Source: Colwellia psychrerythraea
Lineage (GTDB): Bacteria > Pseudomonadota > Gammaproteobacteria > Enterobacterales > Alteromonadaceae
Length of the DNA stretch: 64,000 bases
Assembly (NCBI RefSeq): GCF_000764185.1
Contig: NZ_JQEC01000029.1
Coordinates: 94,749-158,748 of the forward strand
Reading direction: 5' to 3'
The notes beneath the pieces were generated by a model. The model did no database searches and had not been told where the DNA came from. It was given only the letters and a program-made list of their open reading frames with translations. Both the position numbers and the translations under genes were made by a program. Below, in pieces: positions 16,983-27,165 of the stretch. Numbering within the stretch: position 1 is the first letter of the stretch; every line of letters starts with the position of its first letter.

Positions 16983-18324
16983 AAATAGCCTGAAGTATCA
17001 ATTTAGAAAACAGTTAATAATCAGCATTAGTTTATTATTGGTGTTTTTTATTTTTATATTATACCGAATTTTTTTTATCGGAATTCACACTACAATGCAC
17101 CGTTCTATGGCTTCTATGGCCAATCATTATGCTCAACAAGTTGACAATAATGGCGAATACCAACTACCTGTTTCGGGTCGATACCTCGCTTATGTTGGAC
17201 TTAATGCCCTACCTAAAGATATCTTAAGACTTTTTGATCAAAACAAATTTTCTGATTACCGATTGATCATTCAATCGGGTCAGCCCCCCTCTTTAGCGTC
17301 GAGACCCAAAAATTTATTCCTGCTTTTTATACAACCATTAAAAAATAGCCATAAAAAATTATATTTAGTTTTTAACGATGGTACTTCTAGCAATATAAAT
17401 AATCGCGGTAAAGGTATTAACATTCATCCTAAAAAATTAAGACCAATATTGACCGTGCCCATCTCCATCATCTTGTTAATGTTATTATCGATTGCTTTAG
17501 TCTATTGGATTGCCAGATTGTTAATTATTAGAGTATTAAACCCGTTAAATGAATTAACAAAAATGGCCAATACTTTAGATGAAAATAACCCTGAGCTTTC
17601 CTTTGAGTTGATGAATGACAAAACTGAAATAGGTCAGGTGGCGAATACTTTGCATCAAACTATGGGACGAATACATCAATACCATCAAAGAGAAAAAGAA
17701 TTTTTGCAAAATGCCAGTCATGAATTACGTACGCCAATTACGGTTGTTTCTTCTGCATTAGATATTATTCATTTACGAGCAAGTAAAGGGAATAACAATA
17801 TAGCAGATCAACACGCTAATATTCGAAGAGCCAATAATAATATGGCTGAAATAACTCAAGCGCTATTATTTTTAAGCCGAAAAACTAGTTTTCGTACGCC
17901 GATAAAAAAAGTATGTCTTAAACAGCTTGTTGAATTAATAATTGATGAGCATATCTATTTACTTAAAGACAAAAATGTAGAAATTGTACTTCTTTTTACT
18001 GACAATACTTCGATAGCCTTATTTGAACCATTATGTCGCATAGCACTGAGTAATATTATTCGAAACGCATTCGAGCACTCTTGGACTGATGGCTGCGTAC
18101 GTATCCAATTGGACAAGTTGAGCCTCTCAGTATCAAATAGCTGCTCAGATTTAGTAGATAGTGACAAAGAAAGCCAAGAACTGACTAAAAGAGGCATTTT
18201 TCAGGGACAAGGTTTTGGTCTAGGTTTAGATATTGTTCAGCAAATCGCAGATCAACAAAACTGGCAACTTAGCCTTAACAATATTACAAATAATGGTTTT
18301 GAAATTATAATTTCTTTTAATTAG
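16972..18324 (+). CDS. Sensor histidine kinase
   Basis: 450 aa. TM1 at about 11-31, a periplasmic region of roughly 130 residues without a recognised domain, TM2 at about 162-187, HAMP, HisKA with H250 in NASHELRTP, and HATPase_c with NIIRNAFEHS (N box) and GFGLGLDIV (G box). Partner of the regulator upstream, with which it overlaps by 11 bases. GTG at 16972 is preferred, with AAGGTG spaced 6 bases upstream; another GTG at 16963 is possible. The signal is unknown; the neighbouring secreted peroxidase is a candidate member of its regulon. Confidence 0.92.
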   Translation: MQRKNSLKYQFRKQLIISISLLLVFFIFILYRIFFIGIHTTMHRSMASMANHYAQQVDNNGEYQLPVSGRYLAYVGLNALPKDILRLFDQNKFSDYRLIIQSGQPPSLASRPKNLFLLFIQPLKNSHKKLYLVFNDGTSSNINNRGKGINIHPKKLRPILTVPISIILLMLLSIALVYWIARLLIIRVLNPLNELTKMANTLDENNPELSFELMNDKTEIGQVANTLHQTMGRIHQYHQREKEFLQNASHELRTPITVVSSALDIIHLRASKGNNNIADQHANIRRANNNMAEITQALLFLSRKTSFRTPIKKVCLKQLVELIIDEHIYLLKDKNVEIVLLFTDNTSIALFEPLCRIALSNIIRNAFEHSWTDGCVRIQLDKLSLSVSNSCSDLVDSDKESQELTKRGIFQGQGFGLGLDIVQQIADQQNWQLSLNNITNNGFEIIISFN

Positions 18325-18539
18325 TTAATGCCTTGTACGTAATGACACTTATTGCTCAGTAGCTAGATTGATGCTTGAAGGCACGTTGTTGCGGATCAAT
18401 AAGCTAAAAGTAAAGTAAGCGTTAAGTGTATTTGTAAGTGATTAAATTAATTAGCAATAAATAGCCTAAAGTGTACACCCATAAAGGGGAAGACTTCAGG
18501 ACAGTTTATATTCAATAGAAATAATCAACAATAAACGCT

Positions 18540-19130
18540 TTAAACTGTATCGTCTTCACTGATACGGCTAGCCACAGCACCTTTTTGATCTTTATATTTT
18601 GCATCGTCACGTTTGTTATACGGGCGGGCAGCACTTGAAGACATTGTTTCAAAGTTTAATGCGGCTATTTTCATTTTTGGACGTAGCGCTAGCGGCAACT
18701 TACCACTGTTATAAAACTCTAATACTATTTGCCCCGACCAACCGGGATCGATACGATGCGCTGTTACATGCACCATTAGCCCTAAACGTGCTAATGATGA
18801 ACGGCCATCAAGCCAACCAACAATATTATCCGGTAGGGTTACTGACTCATAAGTTACCGCCAAGGCCAATTCGCCAGGATGTAAAAAGAACGCATCACCA
18901 TCGGCAATATAAATTTCATCACTCATGATAGAGTTCATCGCTTCTTGAACTTCGCCTTTAGGTGCACTCAAGTCAATATATGGCGCAGTATGGTCTTGAA
19001 ACACTCTAAATTCATTGCCTAAGCGTATATCAACACTAACACCCGAAATCATCGAAATGTCAGGTTTTGGCTCGATAATTATTTTTCCGTCATCAAGGCT
19101 TCGTTCTATATCTTTATCACATAATCTCAT
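18540..19130 (-). CDS. dcd: dCTP deaminase
   Basis: 196 aa. Converts dCTP to dUTP, supplying dTMP synthesis. The dUTPase-fold motifs of Dcd are present: [15 protein letters not shown] near residue 30, [16 protein letters not shown] around 105-121 with the catalytic-type Ser/Arg, and IVLEFYNSG with the catalytic Glu. Length and C-terminal tail match the gammaproteobacterial trimer. It lies 28 bases after apbC on the same strand, probably co-transcribed. No oddities. Confidence 0.96.
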   Translation of the reverse strand: MRLCDKDIERSLDDGKIIIEPKPDISMISGVSVDIRLGNEFRVFQDHTAPYIDLSAPKGEVQEAMNSIMSDEIYIADGDAFFLHPGELALAVTYESVTLPDNIVGWLDGRSSLARLGLMVHVTAHRIDPGWSGQIVLEFYNSGKLPLALRPKMKIAALNFETMSSSAARPYNKRDDAKYKDQKGAVASRISEDDTV

Positions 19131-19158
19131 AATGGCCTTTATTTACCTTATTTTGCAC

Positions 19159-20328
19159 TTAAGCTTTTGTTACTACTTTTGCTGTTAATGGGCTAGCAAT
19201 ATCACACTGTAAAAATAATTGCGCCGAAATATTACGGGCTATTTTACGGTAATGCTTAGCTATTTCACCAGCGCTATTTTCAATTATATCTGATTCACCC
19301 AAATCAGCATCTTGGCGAATGGCGATATCAAGTGGTAGCTGACCTAATAGCTTAGTTTCATGGTCATGAGCCATATACTCACCACCTGCTTCACCAAAGA
19401 TATGGCTTTGATGACCACAGTTTTCGCAAAGGTGGTAACTCATATTCTCAACAATACCTAATACTGGTACTTTCACTTTATCAAACATAGCAATAGCTTT
19501 CACAGCATCAATTAAGGCAATATCTTGTGGTGTTGTCACGATAACTGCGGCGGCTACAGGTACTTTTTGTGCCAAGGTTAATTGAATATCCCCCGTACCC
19601 GGTGGCATATCAATAAGTAAATAATCGAGCTCAGGCCAATCAGTTTCATTTAATAATTGATTAAAAGCAGTGCTGGCCATAGGGCCACGCCAAACTGTAG
19701 CGTCGGCTTCATCAACTAAAAAACCAATAGACATCGCACTTAGCCCGTTAGCATTTAACGGGGTCATCAACTTACCATCGCTTGAACTCGGCTTCTCATT
19801 TTTAAGACCTAGCATGGTAGGAATTGAAGGACCATAGACATCAGCATCTAAAATACCAACTTTAGCGCCCTCGCTCATTAATGCATAAGCCAAGTTAACT
19901 GTCGTGGTTGATTTACCTACCCCGCCCTTACCTGATGCAATGGCGATTATATTTGCTACCTTTCCTTGAGGTAAATAACCTTGTCCACTGCCCTCTTGAG
20001 CTTTACCAAGAGAGAATTGACGTACTGGTTTTATCGCTAACTCAACTTTAATACTGACTGTGCAAGCTAAATTCTCACTTAACGTTTGCGCAACTAAATC
20101 TAATTCACCTTGACAGATAAAGGGCATAACTAGATTTACGGTGATGGTTTTATGTTGAGAAATGGTAAACTGCTGGCAAACCGCTAAAATACCTTCAGGG
20201 AAATTTTCAGAAATATAGTGCGATAAGGTATCTTTAATAAATGGTTCAATTTCATTGGTAGAGAGTGTTTCACCTAAGGATTTCACCGCTTGTGTTGAGG
20301 CTTTTTTCGAGAATATTTTACCAAACAT
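19159..20328 (-). CDS. apbC: Iron-sulfur cluster carrier ApbC (Mrp/NBP35 family)
   Basis: 389 aa. An N-terminal MIP18-like (DUF59) domain of about 100 residues precedes a P-loop ATPase with the deviant Walker A GKGGVGKST and the Walker-type DMPPGTGD. The CENCGH motif provides the CxxC that binds a transferable [4Fe-4S] cluster at the dimer interface. Role: Fe-S cluster delivery in the cytosol. Divergent from metG with 118 bases between, the same arrangement as in E. coli; dcd follows in the same direction. Confidence 0.94.
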   Translation of the reverse strand: MFGKIFSKKASTQAVKSLGETLSTNEIEPFIKDTLSHYISENFPEGILAVCQQFTISQHKTITVNLVMPFICQGELDLVAQTLSENLACTVSIKVELAIKPVRQFSLGKAQEGSGQGYLPQGKVANIIAIASGKGGVGKSTTTVNLAYALMSEGAKVGILDADVYGPSIPTMLGLKNEKPSSSDGKLMTPLNANGLSAMSIGFLVDEADATVWRGPMASTAFNQLLNETDWPELDYLLIDMPPGTGDIQLTLAQKVPVAAAVIVTTPQDIALIDAVKAIAMFDKVKVPVLGIVENMSYHLCENCGHQSHIFGEAGGEYMAHDHETKLLGQLPLDIAIRQDADLGESDIIENSAGEIAKHYRKIARNISAQLFLQCDIASPLTAKVVTKA

Positions 20329-20446
20329 AATGACTTGGAGACCTTTATAAAAAAAATAGCAAAATTAGTTGCATTCAACTAATGAAAATCATCGCTAAAT
20401 TCTGTACTATTGCCAACATTATTACCATCAAAAACAACTATTTTTC

Positions 20447-22585
20447 ATGTCTGAAACTACTTTATCTGAAGCTACATCAAACGTTGCATCGCATTCATTA
20501 CCAGAAAAGCGCAAAATTCTAGTTACTTGTGCCCTTCCTTATGCCAATGGTTCTATCCATTTAGGCCATATGCTTGAGCATATTCAAACAGATATTTGGG
20601 TACGTTTTCAACGAATGCGTGGACATGAAACCTATTTTGTCTGTGCTGATGATGCTCACGGCACACCGATTATGCTAAAAGCACAAGAGCTGGGCATAAC
20701 ACCAGAAGAAATGATCAAGGGTGTGCGTGAAGAGCGCATTAAAGACTTTAGTGATTTTCACATCAGTTTTGATAATTACCACACGACACACAGTGATGAA
20801 AACAAAGCGTTCTCGGAAGAGATATACAACCGTTTACATGCAAAAGGGCATATTAAAACGCGTACTATTTCTCAGTTATATGATCCTGAAAAAGGCATGT
20901 TCCTAGCTGACCGCTTTATTAAAGGCACCTGTCCAAAATGTAAAAGTGAAGATGAAAACGGTGATAGCTGTGACAACTGTGGTGCAACTTATTCACCAAC
21001 AGAAGTTATTAACCCACGTTCAGCTATTTCAGGCGCGACGCCGGTATTAAAAGATTCAGAGCATTACTTCTTCGACTTACCCGCTTTTGAAACCATGTTA
21101 GCAGACTGGATCCGCAGTGGTACCCTACAAGAAGAAGTGGCTAATAAATTAACAGAATGGTTTGACCAAGGTTTAAAACAGTGGGATATCAGCCGAGACG
21201 CACCTTATTTTGGCTTTGAAATACCTAATGCGCCTGGCAAGTTTTTCTACGTATGGTTAGACGCGCCTTGTGGCTACATGGGCAGCTTTAAAAACTTGTG
21301 TGATAAACAAAATATCGACTTTGACAGCTATTGGAATAAAGATTCAGACGCTGAGCTTTATCACTTTATCGGTAAAGACATTATTAACTTCCACAGCCTA
21401 TTTTGGCCAGCTATGTTAGAAGGTGCTGATTTCCGCAAGCCCACCGCTGTTTTCGCGCATGGTTTTGTTACCGTGAACGGTGAAAAAATGTCTAAATCAA
21501 AAGGTACGTTTATTAAAGCCAATACCTATTTAGCGCATTTAAACCCTGAATACTTGCGTTATTACTACGCAACTAAATTAACCCATAAAATTGATGATTT
21601 AGATTTAAATCTTGAAGATTTTGTCCAACGTGTAAATTCTGATTTAGTTGGTAAAGTGGTTAACATCGCTTCTCGTTGTGCAAGCTTTATCACCAAACGT
21701 TTTGATGGCATGTTATCAACTAATATTGATGATCAAGTTCTGGCCGAGGAAGTAATGGCAGCAGGCGATAGCATTGCGGCCCATTATGAAGCTCGTGATT
21801 TTGGCCGTGGTATGCGAGAAATAATGGCACTTGCTGATAAAGTGAATGAATATATTGCGGTGAAAGAACCATGGCAGTTAGTGAAAGACGAAACTAAGCA
21901 ACAGGAAGTACATGATATCTGTTCATTAGGTATCAACATGTTCCGCACACTAATGATTTACTTAAAGCCAGTATTGCCTGCACTCGCCGATAGCACTGCA
22001 GCTTTCTTAAATGATGAGCTAGTTTGGGAAGGACACAAAACCTTATTAACTGATCATAAAATCAATAAGTTTAAAGCGTTATTACAACGTGTTGATATGG
22101 ATAAAGTTAAGGCAATGACTGAAGCATCAAAAGATAGCTTAGCCGGCGCTGCAGAAGAAGAAAAAAAGCCAGCCAAGAAAAAGAAAGCGGCTAAGGTAGT
22201 CGACAACTCTGCTGCTCTTGCTGATCCATTAGCTGCTGACCCTATCTCTGAAGAAATTCAATTTGATGACTTTGCAAAAATTGATTTACGTATTGTTAAA
22301 ATCATTAATGCTGAGCACGTTGAAAAAGCAGATAAATTAATACAGCTAACGTTAGCGCTTAATGAAGAAGGCACAGAAACTCGTCAAGTGTTCGCTGGTA
22401 TTAAGTCAGCTTACAACCCTGAAGACTTAATTGGCAAACATACTGTCATGGTCGCTAACTTAGCGCCACGTAAAATGCGCTTTGGTATGTCTGAGGGTAT
22501 GGTTTTAGCCGCAGGTCCTGGCGATAAAGACTTATGGATATTAAATCCAGATGATGGCGCAATAGCAGGAATGCGCGTTAAATAA
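20447..22585 (+). CDS. metG: Methionyl-tRNA synthetase
   Basis: 712 aa class I synthetase. HIGH-type HLGH in [11 protein letters not shown], four-cysteine zinc knuckle [22 protein letters not shown] in EKMSKSKGT, anticodon-binding helices, then a Lys-rich linker (PAKKKKAAK near residue 577) to a C-terminal OB-fold tRNA-binding domain (KIDLRIVKI...[11 protein letters not shown]...SEGMVLAA). It is somewhat longer than E. coli MetG because of an N-terminal extension and the linker. ATG at 20447. A strong terminator follows. Confidence 0.97.
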   Translation: MSETTLSEATSNVASHSLPEKRKILVTCALPYANGSIHLGHMLEHIQTDIWVRFQRMRGHETYFVCADDAHGTPIMLKAQELGITPEEMIKGVREERIKDFSDFHISFDNYHTTHSDENKAFSEEIYNRLHAKGHIKTRTISQLYDPEKGMFLADRFIKGTCPKCKSEDENGDSCDNCGATYSPTEVINPRSAISGATPVLKDSEHYFFDLPAFETMLADWIRSGTLQEEVANKLTEWFDQGLKQWDISRDAPYFGFEIPNAPGKFFYVWLDAPCGYMGSFKNLCDKQNIDFDSYWNKDSDAELYHFIGKDIINFHSLFWPAMLEGADFRKPTAVFAHGFVTVNGEKMSKSKGTFIKANTYLAHLNPEYLRYYYATKLTHKIDDLDLNLEDFVQRVNSDLVGKVVNIASRCASFITKRFDGMLSTNIDDQVLAEEVMAAGDSIAAHYEARDFGRGMREIMALADKVNEYIAVKEPWQLVKDETKQQEVHDICSLGINMFRTLMIYLKPVLPALADSTAAFLNDELVWEGHKTLLTDHKINKFKALLQRVDMDKVKAMTEASKDSLAGAAEEEKKPAKKKKAAKVVDNSAALADPLAADPISEEIQFDDFAKIDLRIVKIINAEHVEKADKLIQLTLALNEEGTETRQVFAGIKSAYNPEDLIGKHTVMVANLAPRKMRFGMSEGMVLAAGPGDKDLWILNPDDGAIAGMRVK

Positions 22586-22621
22586 CGTAAGCCGTTATTT
22601 AACTTATCAGGTTTAACCATT

Positions 22622-22653
22622 AAAAAGGTATCAATAATATTGATACCTTTTTT
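22622..22653 (+). terminator. Intrinsic terminator of metG
   Basis: AAAAAGGTATCAATA pairs with its inverse TATTGATACCTTTTT and is followed by more T. Located 37 bases after the metG stop codon. Confidence 0.9.
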
Positions 22654-22787
22654 ATTTTTTACCTACCGCATATACTTTCTCAAGCACTTGTTGCCAACAA
22701 AAATTAACACTTAGCTGCAACGGCTCCTGAAAAAATAGGGTACTCTACTTACCTGTATAATCCGTATTTAATAAGGTACTAAACACT

Positions 22788-24989
22788 TTGATAACAAAAT
22801 TAAGCCGTTTAATGAATAAAATACCTTTATCTGTCAGTATCATTTTAGCTATGCTAATTGGCTTAACATTAGGCACATTATCTGGCACGGTTTATACAGG
22901 TGTTGAAGAGCTCGCCAACGCATTTGTTATGTTATTGCAGATGACTGCATTACCTTATATAGCCTTATCACTTATTGTTGGTATTGGCGGTTTAAATCCA
23001 GAAAAGGTTACTAAAACCCTAAAACTCAGCCTCTTCATTTTAATAACATTATTAGCAATAGTATTAGCTTTTATCTTACTTGCCCCAATAGCCTTTCCTG
23101 ATTGGCAAAGTGCTGACTTTTATAGCATTAACACCATAAACACGACTCCCGAATTTGATATTATTTCACTTTTCATCCCGACCAACCCATTTTATGCCTT
23201 AGCTAATGGCTTAATACCCAGTGTGGTGCTGTTTAGTATTTTCATTGGTATTGGTTTGATGAAAGTTAAAGCTAAAAAGACCACTCTGTCAGTATTAAAT
23301 GGATTAAACAATGCGGTAGTGAATGTTAGCAACATGGTAATGCGCTTCGCCCCTATAGGTATATTTTGCATTGCCCTGCGAGCAGCTGCAACCGTTGACA
23401 GTAGTCAATTAGATGGCTTGCAGGTTTATATAGTCACTGCAGCAGTATTGGTCTTTTTACTTAGTTTTATCGTGCTGCCAGCCATCGTCGCTATCATTAC
23501 TCCCTTTAGTTATCGTCAAATTCTTGCTAGCTCACGACAAGCAATGATTACAGCTTTTGCCACAGGCAGCTTTTTTGTCGTTATCCCTATTATTGTTGAA
23601 AAAGCAAAACAGTTGATAGAGCAAATACCTAGTGCTGAAAATGGCAGTAAATCAGTCAAAGCAGATGCCAGCAATATGCCCAGTATTATTGTACCTATCT
23701 GTTTTAGTTTACCTGTTGGCGGCAAATTATTAGCCATATTATTTGCCTTATTTGCCGCTTGGTTTTCTGGCTCACAAGTCAATAGTAGTGATTATCTGCA
23801 ATTATTAGTCGCTGGTATCCCGCAATTATTTGGCTCAACAACGATTGCTATACCAAGCTTATTAGAACTTTTTAATGTGCCCGGCTCATTATTCGACTTA
23901 TTTTTAGTCGCTGAAAACATCATTGTTGGCCGCCTCAATGCCCTGCTAAGTGTTATTTTTTCTATTAGTTTGGTATTACTTATTGCCACCAGTATGTTAA
24001 GAAAGTTCACCTTTAAGTGGCGCTCATTTAGTGGTTATTTACTGTTGCTGCCTATTATCTCAATCGTGGCGTTTTTAGCATTACGTTTTACCTTTGATGC
24101 AATTAGTTACCAATACCAAGGTTATGAAAAATTCATAGAAAGAGACTTTATTGTACTCGACGGAAAAGCCAAGGTATTAACTGAGCCAGACCTTAGTGGT
24201 AAGGAAGATTTAATAAATGTAGGTGTTTTAGATAGAATTAAACAACGAGGTTTTATTCGCGTCGGATATTTTCGTGATGACTTGCCCTACACTTTTCATA
24301 ACCAGAAAGGAAAATTAGTCGGGTTTGATATTGAGATAATTAATTTATTGGCCGATGATTTAGGGGTTTCAATAGAGTTTGTTCGTATTTTCCATAAACA
24401 AGCAAAAAAATTACTTTCCTCTGGTTATCTAGACATGACCACCGGTGTGCCAGTAACACCCAAAAATATGAAAGAGTATACCTTAACGGTACCCTACTCT
24501 TCCCAGTCAATGGCATTTTTGGTAAAAGAAGAACGCCGTAAAGAGTTTAATGATTGGCAAAGTATTTTTTCTCGCGATGATTTAATTATCGGCATCCCTG
24601 AAATATTCCACAGTGAAAACATTGTCCGTCGCTACTTTGAAAAAGCAACGGTGTGGGAAATTTCTACGCCAAGGTTATTTTTTAGAGAAAAATATCAACA
24701 TATTGATGCCATGTTATTTGGCGCCGCAACGGCATCCGCTTGGACGTTAATTAACCCAGAATATACAGTCATTGTGCCTAAACCAGCTCGACCCGAAATA
24801 TCAATGGCGTTTGCTATTAACACCAGTGACAATACCTTTGAGATATTCATGCGCAACTGGATTTTCATGATGAAAAAGAATCAAAACATAGATCAGCTGT
24901 TCCACTATTGGATTGCTGGAAAGAAGCCTAAATCGTTATTGAAAAAAGATAACAACCAGGAAAATAGCCATGACTCAAAAACTAACTAA
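22788..24989 (+). CDS. SDF (dicarboxylate/amino acid:cation) symporter fused to a periplasmic solute-binding domain
   Basis: 733 aa. Residues about 10-410 form a DAACS/SDF-type symporter with multiple membrane segments and SLPVGGKLLAILFA in the region of the substrate hairpin. A further hydrophobic span at about 420-440 leads the chain outside. Residues about 475-715 are a type-3 solute-binding domain (SBP_bac_3): LDRIKQRGFIRVGYF, LPYTFHNQKGKLVGFDIEI, DMTTGVPVTPKN, TVPYSSQSMAFLV. A secondary symporter covalently joined to an ABC-type receptor is unusual. Probable amino-acid or dicarboxylate uptake; specificity unknown. Start is TTG 22788 or ATG 22812. Overlaps rcsF by 20 bases. Confidence 0.85.
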   Translation: MITKLSRLMNKIPLSVSIILAMLIGLTLGTLSGTVYTGVEELANAFVMLLQMTALPYIALSLIVGIGGLNPEKVTKTLKLSLFILITLLAIVLAFILLAPIAFPDWQSADFYSINTINTTPEFDIISLFIPTNPFYALANGLIPSVVLFSIFIGIGLMKVKAKKTTLSVLNGLNNAVVNVSNMVMRFAPIGIFCIALRAAATVDSSQLDGLQVYIVTAAVLVFLLSFIVLPAIVAIITPFSYRQILASSRQAMITAFATGSFFVVIPIIVEKAKQLIEQIPSAENGSKSVKADASNMPSIIVPICFSLPVGGKLLAILFALFAAWFSGSQVNSSDYLQLLVAGIPQLFGSTTIAIPSLLELFNVPGSLFDLFLVAENIIVGRLNALLSVIFSISLVLLIATSMLRKFTFKWRSFSGYLLLLPIISIVAFLALRFTFDAISYQYQGYEKFIERDFIVLDGKAKVLTEPDLSGKEDLINVGVLDRIKQRGFIRVGYFRDDLPYTFHNQKGKLVGFDIEIINLLADDLGVSIEFVRIFHKQAKKLLSSGYLDMTTGVPVTPKNMKEYTLTVPYSSQSMAFLVKEERRKEFNDWQSIFSRDDLIIGIPEIFHSENIVRRYFEKATVWEISTPRLFFREKYQHIDAMLFGAATASAWTLINPEYTVIVPKPARPEISMAFAINTSDNTFEIFMRNWIFMMKKNQNIDQLFHYWIAGKKPKSLLKKDNNQENSHDSKTN

Positions 24990-25377
24990 AGAAATTATCG
25001 CCCTTTGCCTAGCATCACCACTATTAGCTAGCTGTAGTGGTAATTATTCGTTTGAAAGTAATGTTACACCTGACGATGCCCAGCAATACTTTAGTGCCAG
25101 TAAAGTTAAAATTTTTAATGATGAAACTGAGTTTATGTCAAGCTTTGATTATGTCGGCTTAGTAGAAGGTGAGGATTGCCAAAAGAAAGAACACCTAGCT
25201 CCGCCTGATGTCATAAATGCCCGAACTCAAGCAAGACAAGTCGCGTTTAAACAACAAGCCAATGCTGTCATCTTTACTAGCTGTGTTGATATAGAAACTA
25301 AACATTGTGTCGCACAGGTTGTTTGTTACGGTAAAGCTTACCGTTTAGGTCCTCCTCATGAGCCAATAGAGCAATAA
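24970..25377 (+). CDS. rcsF: RcsF-like outer-membrane lipoprotein
   Basis: 135 aa. Lipoprotein signal with lipobox LLAS-C (C22). The mature part matches RcsF: VKIFNDETEF, then four cysteines in the RcsF pattern (GEDC, FTSC, KHC, VVC), which make the two crossed disulfides of E. coli RcsF, with NAVIFTSC and VVCYGKAY. RcsF senses envelope stress for the Rcs phosphorelay in enterics. The trmO gene follows directly, the same pairing as in E. coli. No rcs phosphorelay gene lies in this window. It overlaps the transporter gene. Confidence 0.85.
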   Translation: MTQKLTKEIIALCLASPLLASCSGNYSFESNVTPDDAQQYFSASKVKIFNDETEFMSSFDYVGLVEGEDCQKKEHLAPPDVINARTQARQVAFKQQANAVIFTSCVDIETKHCVAQVVCYGKAYRLGPPHEPIEQ

Positions 25378-25378
25378 A

Positions 25379-26140
25379 GTGTCAAAGTCATATGATGATA
25401 GCCCTCAAGAAATGCAAAGTTTCAACTTTGATGCAATAGGCGTGATTGAGTCGCCTTATCAAGAGAAGTTTGCTATACCTAGGCAGCCCAATTTAGTCAG
25501 CGCTGCAAAAGGCAAAGTTGTACTCATCGGCGCAGCGAATAATGCTGAATTAGTGCGTGATATTGAGCAATTTAGTCATTTATGGTTATTATTTGTTTTT
25601 CATGGCACACAAGCACAAGGCTGGAAACCCTTGGTAAGGCCGCCACGTCTTGGCGGCAATGTTAAAACCGGTGTACTAGCAACGCGGTCGACCTTTAGGC
25701 CAAATCCCATTGGTATGTCAGTGGTAAAATTGGATAAAGTTACCACTGTAAACAAACAAACAATTTTGCATATATCAGGTTTAGACCTACTTAACGGCAC
25801 CCCTATTGTCGATATAAAACCCTATGTTCCATACTCTGATGCAATTATTGATGCCAATGCAGGTTTTGCTCAAACGCAACCTAACGCTGATTTATCGGTG
25901 CGATTTAGTCAACAAGCACAAAACGACTTATCAGCACATTTCGATGAATACAGTGAATTATCATTATTGATTGAACAAGTATTGGCACAAGACCCTCGAC
26001 CTGCTTACAAACAGGGGAAGAGTGATGATAAAATTTATGGCATGAGTTTGTATGATCTTAACATTACGTGGCAAGTAAGCGGTTTAAAACAAGTTGAAGT
26101 ACTTGGTATTAACAAACAACTCGAATTAAGCACTAAATAA
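25379..26140 (+). CDS. trmO: tRNA-Thr m6t6A37 methyltransferase TrmO
   Basis: Up to 253 aa. TrmO N6-methylates t6A37 of ACY-reading tRNA-Thr with SAM. The beta-barrel N-terminal domain shows IGVIESPYQEKFAIPRQP, FSHLWLLFVFH, RPPRLGGN and the strongly conserved ATRSTFRPNPIGMS; the C-terminal part has LAQDPRPAY. GTG at 25379 follows the rcsF stop by one base; ATG at 25412 gives the N-terminus that aligns with the E. coli protein (MQSFNFDAIGVI), so it may be the real start. Operon with rcsF. Confidence 0.94.
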   Translation: MSKSYDDSPQEMQSFNFDAIGVIESPYQEKFAIPRQPNLVSAAKGKVVLIGAANNAELVRDIEQFSHLWLLFVFHGTQAQGWKPLVRPPRLGGNVKTGVLATRSTFRPNPIGMSVVKLDKVTTVNKQTILHISGLDLLNGTPIVDIKPYVPYSDAIIDANAGFAQTQPNADLSVRFSQQAQNDLSAHFDEYSELSLLIEQVLAQDPRPAYKQGKSDDKIYGMSLYDLNITWQVSGLKQVEVLGINKQLELSTK

Positions 26141-26188
26141 GTACAGTGTGAATACTCGTTAGGATTAAAGAAAATATAAAGGATAAAG

Positions 26189-26836
26189 ATGAGCCAATAC
26201 AGCATAACCAAAACATCAACTAATCATAAACCACTCGACTGGTCATTAATTCCAGCACTACAAATCAATACTTTCCCTTGGTATGAGCATGGCGCTAAAC
26301 AAAGCAGCCAAGTTAAGTTAACCGCAAACAATAGCACTTTATTCATTCAAATTATTGCCCAAGACAAGCACAGCTATGCCAAGCAAACTGAGCTAAATCA
26401 TATGTTAATTTGTCAAGATTCATGTGTAGAGTTTTTCTTTAGCCCATCTGGCGTACTAGGTAGTAGTTATGTCAATTTAGAGGTCAATTGTTGCGGCACT
26501 TTACACTTAGCCTATGGCGAAGACCGCGACCATCGTCAATTTATCAGTTTAGAAGCAGCTAACTTAATACAATGTACAAGCAGTCTTAACCTTGCCATGG
26601 AAAGTCCTGTCAAACTTGAAACTGAAAACGATAAAGAGTGGACCATAGACATTGCTCTGCCCTTTACTGCTATTGAAGCGCTTACTGGCGAGACGGTAAA
26701 TAAAGACAAATGGTTCGCCAATTTCTATCGTTGTGGCGGTAGAACAGAGCCACAATACGCTGTATGGAATAACATCAATGTAGTGGAACCTGATTATCAC
26801 AGACCTGAGCACTTTGGTGAGTTGGTGTTTATTTAA
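26189..26836 (+). CDS. CBM9-like (carbohydrate-binding, DOMON-type) protein
   Basis: 215 aa, a single beta-sandwich resembling the family-9 carbohydrate-binding module: SQVKLTANNSTLFIQIIAQD, CQDSCVEFFFSP, YVNLEVNCCGTLHLAYG, EWTIDIALPFTAIEAL and a C-terminal NFYRCGG...YAVWN...PEHFGELVFI. No signal peptide is seen, so it appears cytosolic, unlike most CBM9 proteins. It follows trmO by 48 bases with its own ribosome binding site (AAAGGATAAAG). Ligand unknown. Confidence 0.75.
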   Translation: MSQYSITKTSTNHKPLDWSLIPALQINTFPWYEHGAKQSSQVKLTANNSTLFIQIIAQDKHSYAKQTELNHMLICQDSCVEFFFSPSGVLGSSYVNLEVNCCGTLHLAYGEDRDHRQFISLEAANLIQCTSSLNLAMESPVKLETENDKEWTIDIALPFTAIEALTGETVNKDKWFANFYRCGGRTEPQYAVWNNINVVEPDYHRPEHFGELVFI

Positions 26837-27013
26837 CGTTTCTACTAATTTTATATTAAATCCTTACCAGCATAGTAGAACATAAACGGTATTAAGATTT
26901 AATTCTGATTGGAGTACCACCACTACAAACGATTAGGAATTTGATGTAAAAAAACCCAATGTGAGACAGAATATAACTATAGAAGGTGTCCACTAATTGT
27001 GGGTAACACTGAC

Positions 27014-27112
27014 ATATAACGCCTCACTAAGAGGCAAATAATAGTTGGTCAAAATAAGCGACGCTGGAGAAAAAACCAACTGTTATTTGTCCTTTTGAGT
27101 GACTTGTTAAGT
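27014..27112 (+). other. attC-like integron recombination site
   Basis: 99-base imperfect palindrome. The right end has R' GTTAAGT, fitting GTTRRRY, and L' AGTGA; the left end has L'' TCACT (perfect inverse) and R'' ATATAAC (5 of 7 paired). Between them CAAATAATAGTTGGT pairs with ACCAACTGTTATTTG with one mismatch, and small bulges lie beside the L boxes, as in folded attC sites. The toxin-antitoxin genes begin after the GTT cleavage point, as a cassette would. No integrase gene is present in the window. DNA from 26837 to 27013 shows no gene. Confidence 0.65.
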
Positions 27113-27165
27113 TTCGTTGTTTATACTGTACCAATTAAAGACCACTTTAACGTACGGAATAAAGT

